From Chryseobacterium geocarposphaerae (GTDB taxonomy: Bacteria; Bacteroidota; Bacteroidia; Flavobacteriales; Weeksellaceae), in NCBI RefSeq assembly GCF_002797535.1, contig NZ_PGFD01000004.1, positions 62,001 through 126,000 of the forward strand: a stretch of 64,000 bases of DNA, in the 5' to 3' direction. Below are positions 63,790-64,000 of the stretch, in pieces (within the stretch, counting starts at the first letter, position 1; every line of letters starts with the position of its first letter). The position numbers were made by a program, and so were the translations under genes. The notes under the pieces were generated by a model. That model was not told the DNA's origin and made no database searches. It was given only the letters and a program-made list of their open reading frames with translations.

Positions 63790-63854
63790 CTCGCAAATTT
63801 TGCAGATGATTATGCTTTAACAAATATCTGCGTGATCTGTGTAATCTGCGAGAG
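63790..63854. repeat. Inverted repeat element (CTCGCAGAT family), copy 2
   Basis: CTCGCAAATTTTGCAGAT (63790-63807) pairs with most of ATCTGCGTGATCTGTG plus TAATCTGCGAGAG (63826-63854). It follows the uxaC stop by 13 bases. Confidence 0.65.
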
Positions 63855-63866
63855 ATAAAAATAAAA

Positions 63867-63992
63867 TTTTTAACCATTAAGGAAATTAAGAAGTTAAGCT
63901 TAATTAAGTAAAATCAAATTGATTTAAAAAGTTAAAAGCGAAGCTTGACTTAATTCTTCAAAACTCCTTAAATAAAATCTTAATGGTTAAAA
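63867..63992. repeat. Inverted repeat element (ACCATTAAG family), copy 3
   Basis: TTTTTAACCATTAAG (63867-63881) and CTTAATGGTTAAAAA (63978-63992) are a perfect 15-bp inverted repeat bounding 96 noncoding bases with many TTAAG motifs. Confidence 0.75.
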
Positions 63993-64000
63993 AATAAGTA

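Overview
The window looks like a chromosomal segment of a Chryseobacterium-like member of the Flavobacteriia (Bacteroidota). Evidence: low GC content, a SusC/SusD pair, a type IX secretion C-terminal sorting domain, a short NuoG, -7 boxes of the TAnnTTTG type, and GG-leader bacteriocin-like peptides. No rRNA, CRISPR array, insertion sequence or prophage was seen. One tRNA is present.

Layout. 1-1225: 5' part of a large cytoplasmic protein with a GAF-like segment, running off the left edge. 1441-10857: a leftward run of nine closely spaced genes that resembles an orphan contractile-injection effector module. It holds two LysM-like proteins, one of them carrying a PAAR-like DUF4280 domain, a two-domain cell-wall hydrolase (GH19-like plus NlpC/P60-CHAP-like), a peptidoglycan amidase without a visible proper start codon, and four lipoproteins, two of which look paralogous. 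11007-25149: the complete leftward nuoA-N operon for respiratory complex I, with an outer-membrane protein gene inserted between nuoF and nuoG. 25271-36412: housekeeping genes (acetyltransferase, zinc metallopeptidase, YigZ, RibD, DUF349 protein, AroE, secreted endonuclease I, LolE-type permease, RbfA, methylmalonyl-CoA epimerase, a CAT-anticodon tRNA) and two decayed bacteriocin-like peptide genes.

36545-63776 is a large pectin utilisation region. A leftward unit begins with susC/susD and continues through pectinesterases, pectate lyase, GH105, GH43, GH28, esterases, a rhamnogalacturonan acetylesterase, KdgF and GH95. A separate PL1 lipoprotein and a rightward DUF4861-PL10 pair lie at its far end. 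Divergent from susC is a rightward kduI-kduD-uxaC operon. Together the products would de-esterify and cut pectin outside the cell, import oligomers through SusCD, release unsaturated and saturated galacturonate, and feed them via KdgF, KduI and KduD to 2-keto-3-deoxygluconate and via UxaC to tagaturonate.

Three similar LacI-type palindromes, near susC, kduI and the PL1 gene, suggest a shared regulator that is not encoded in the window. The spacers of the pectin unit are filled by several families of long imperfect inverted repeats, and the spacers of the nuo operon by a different AT-rich repeat.
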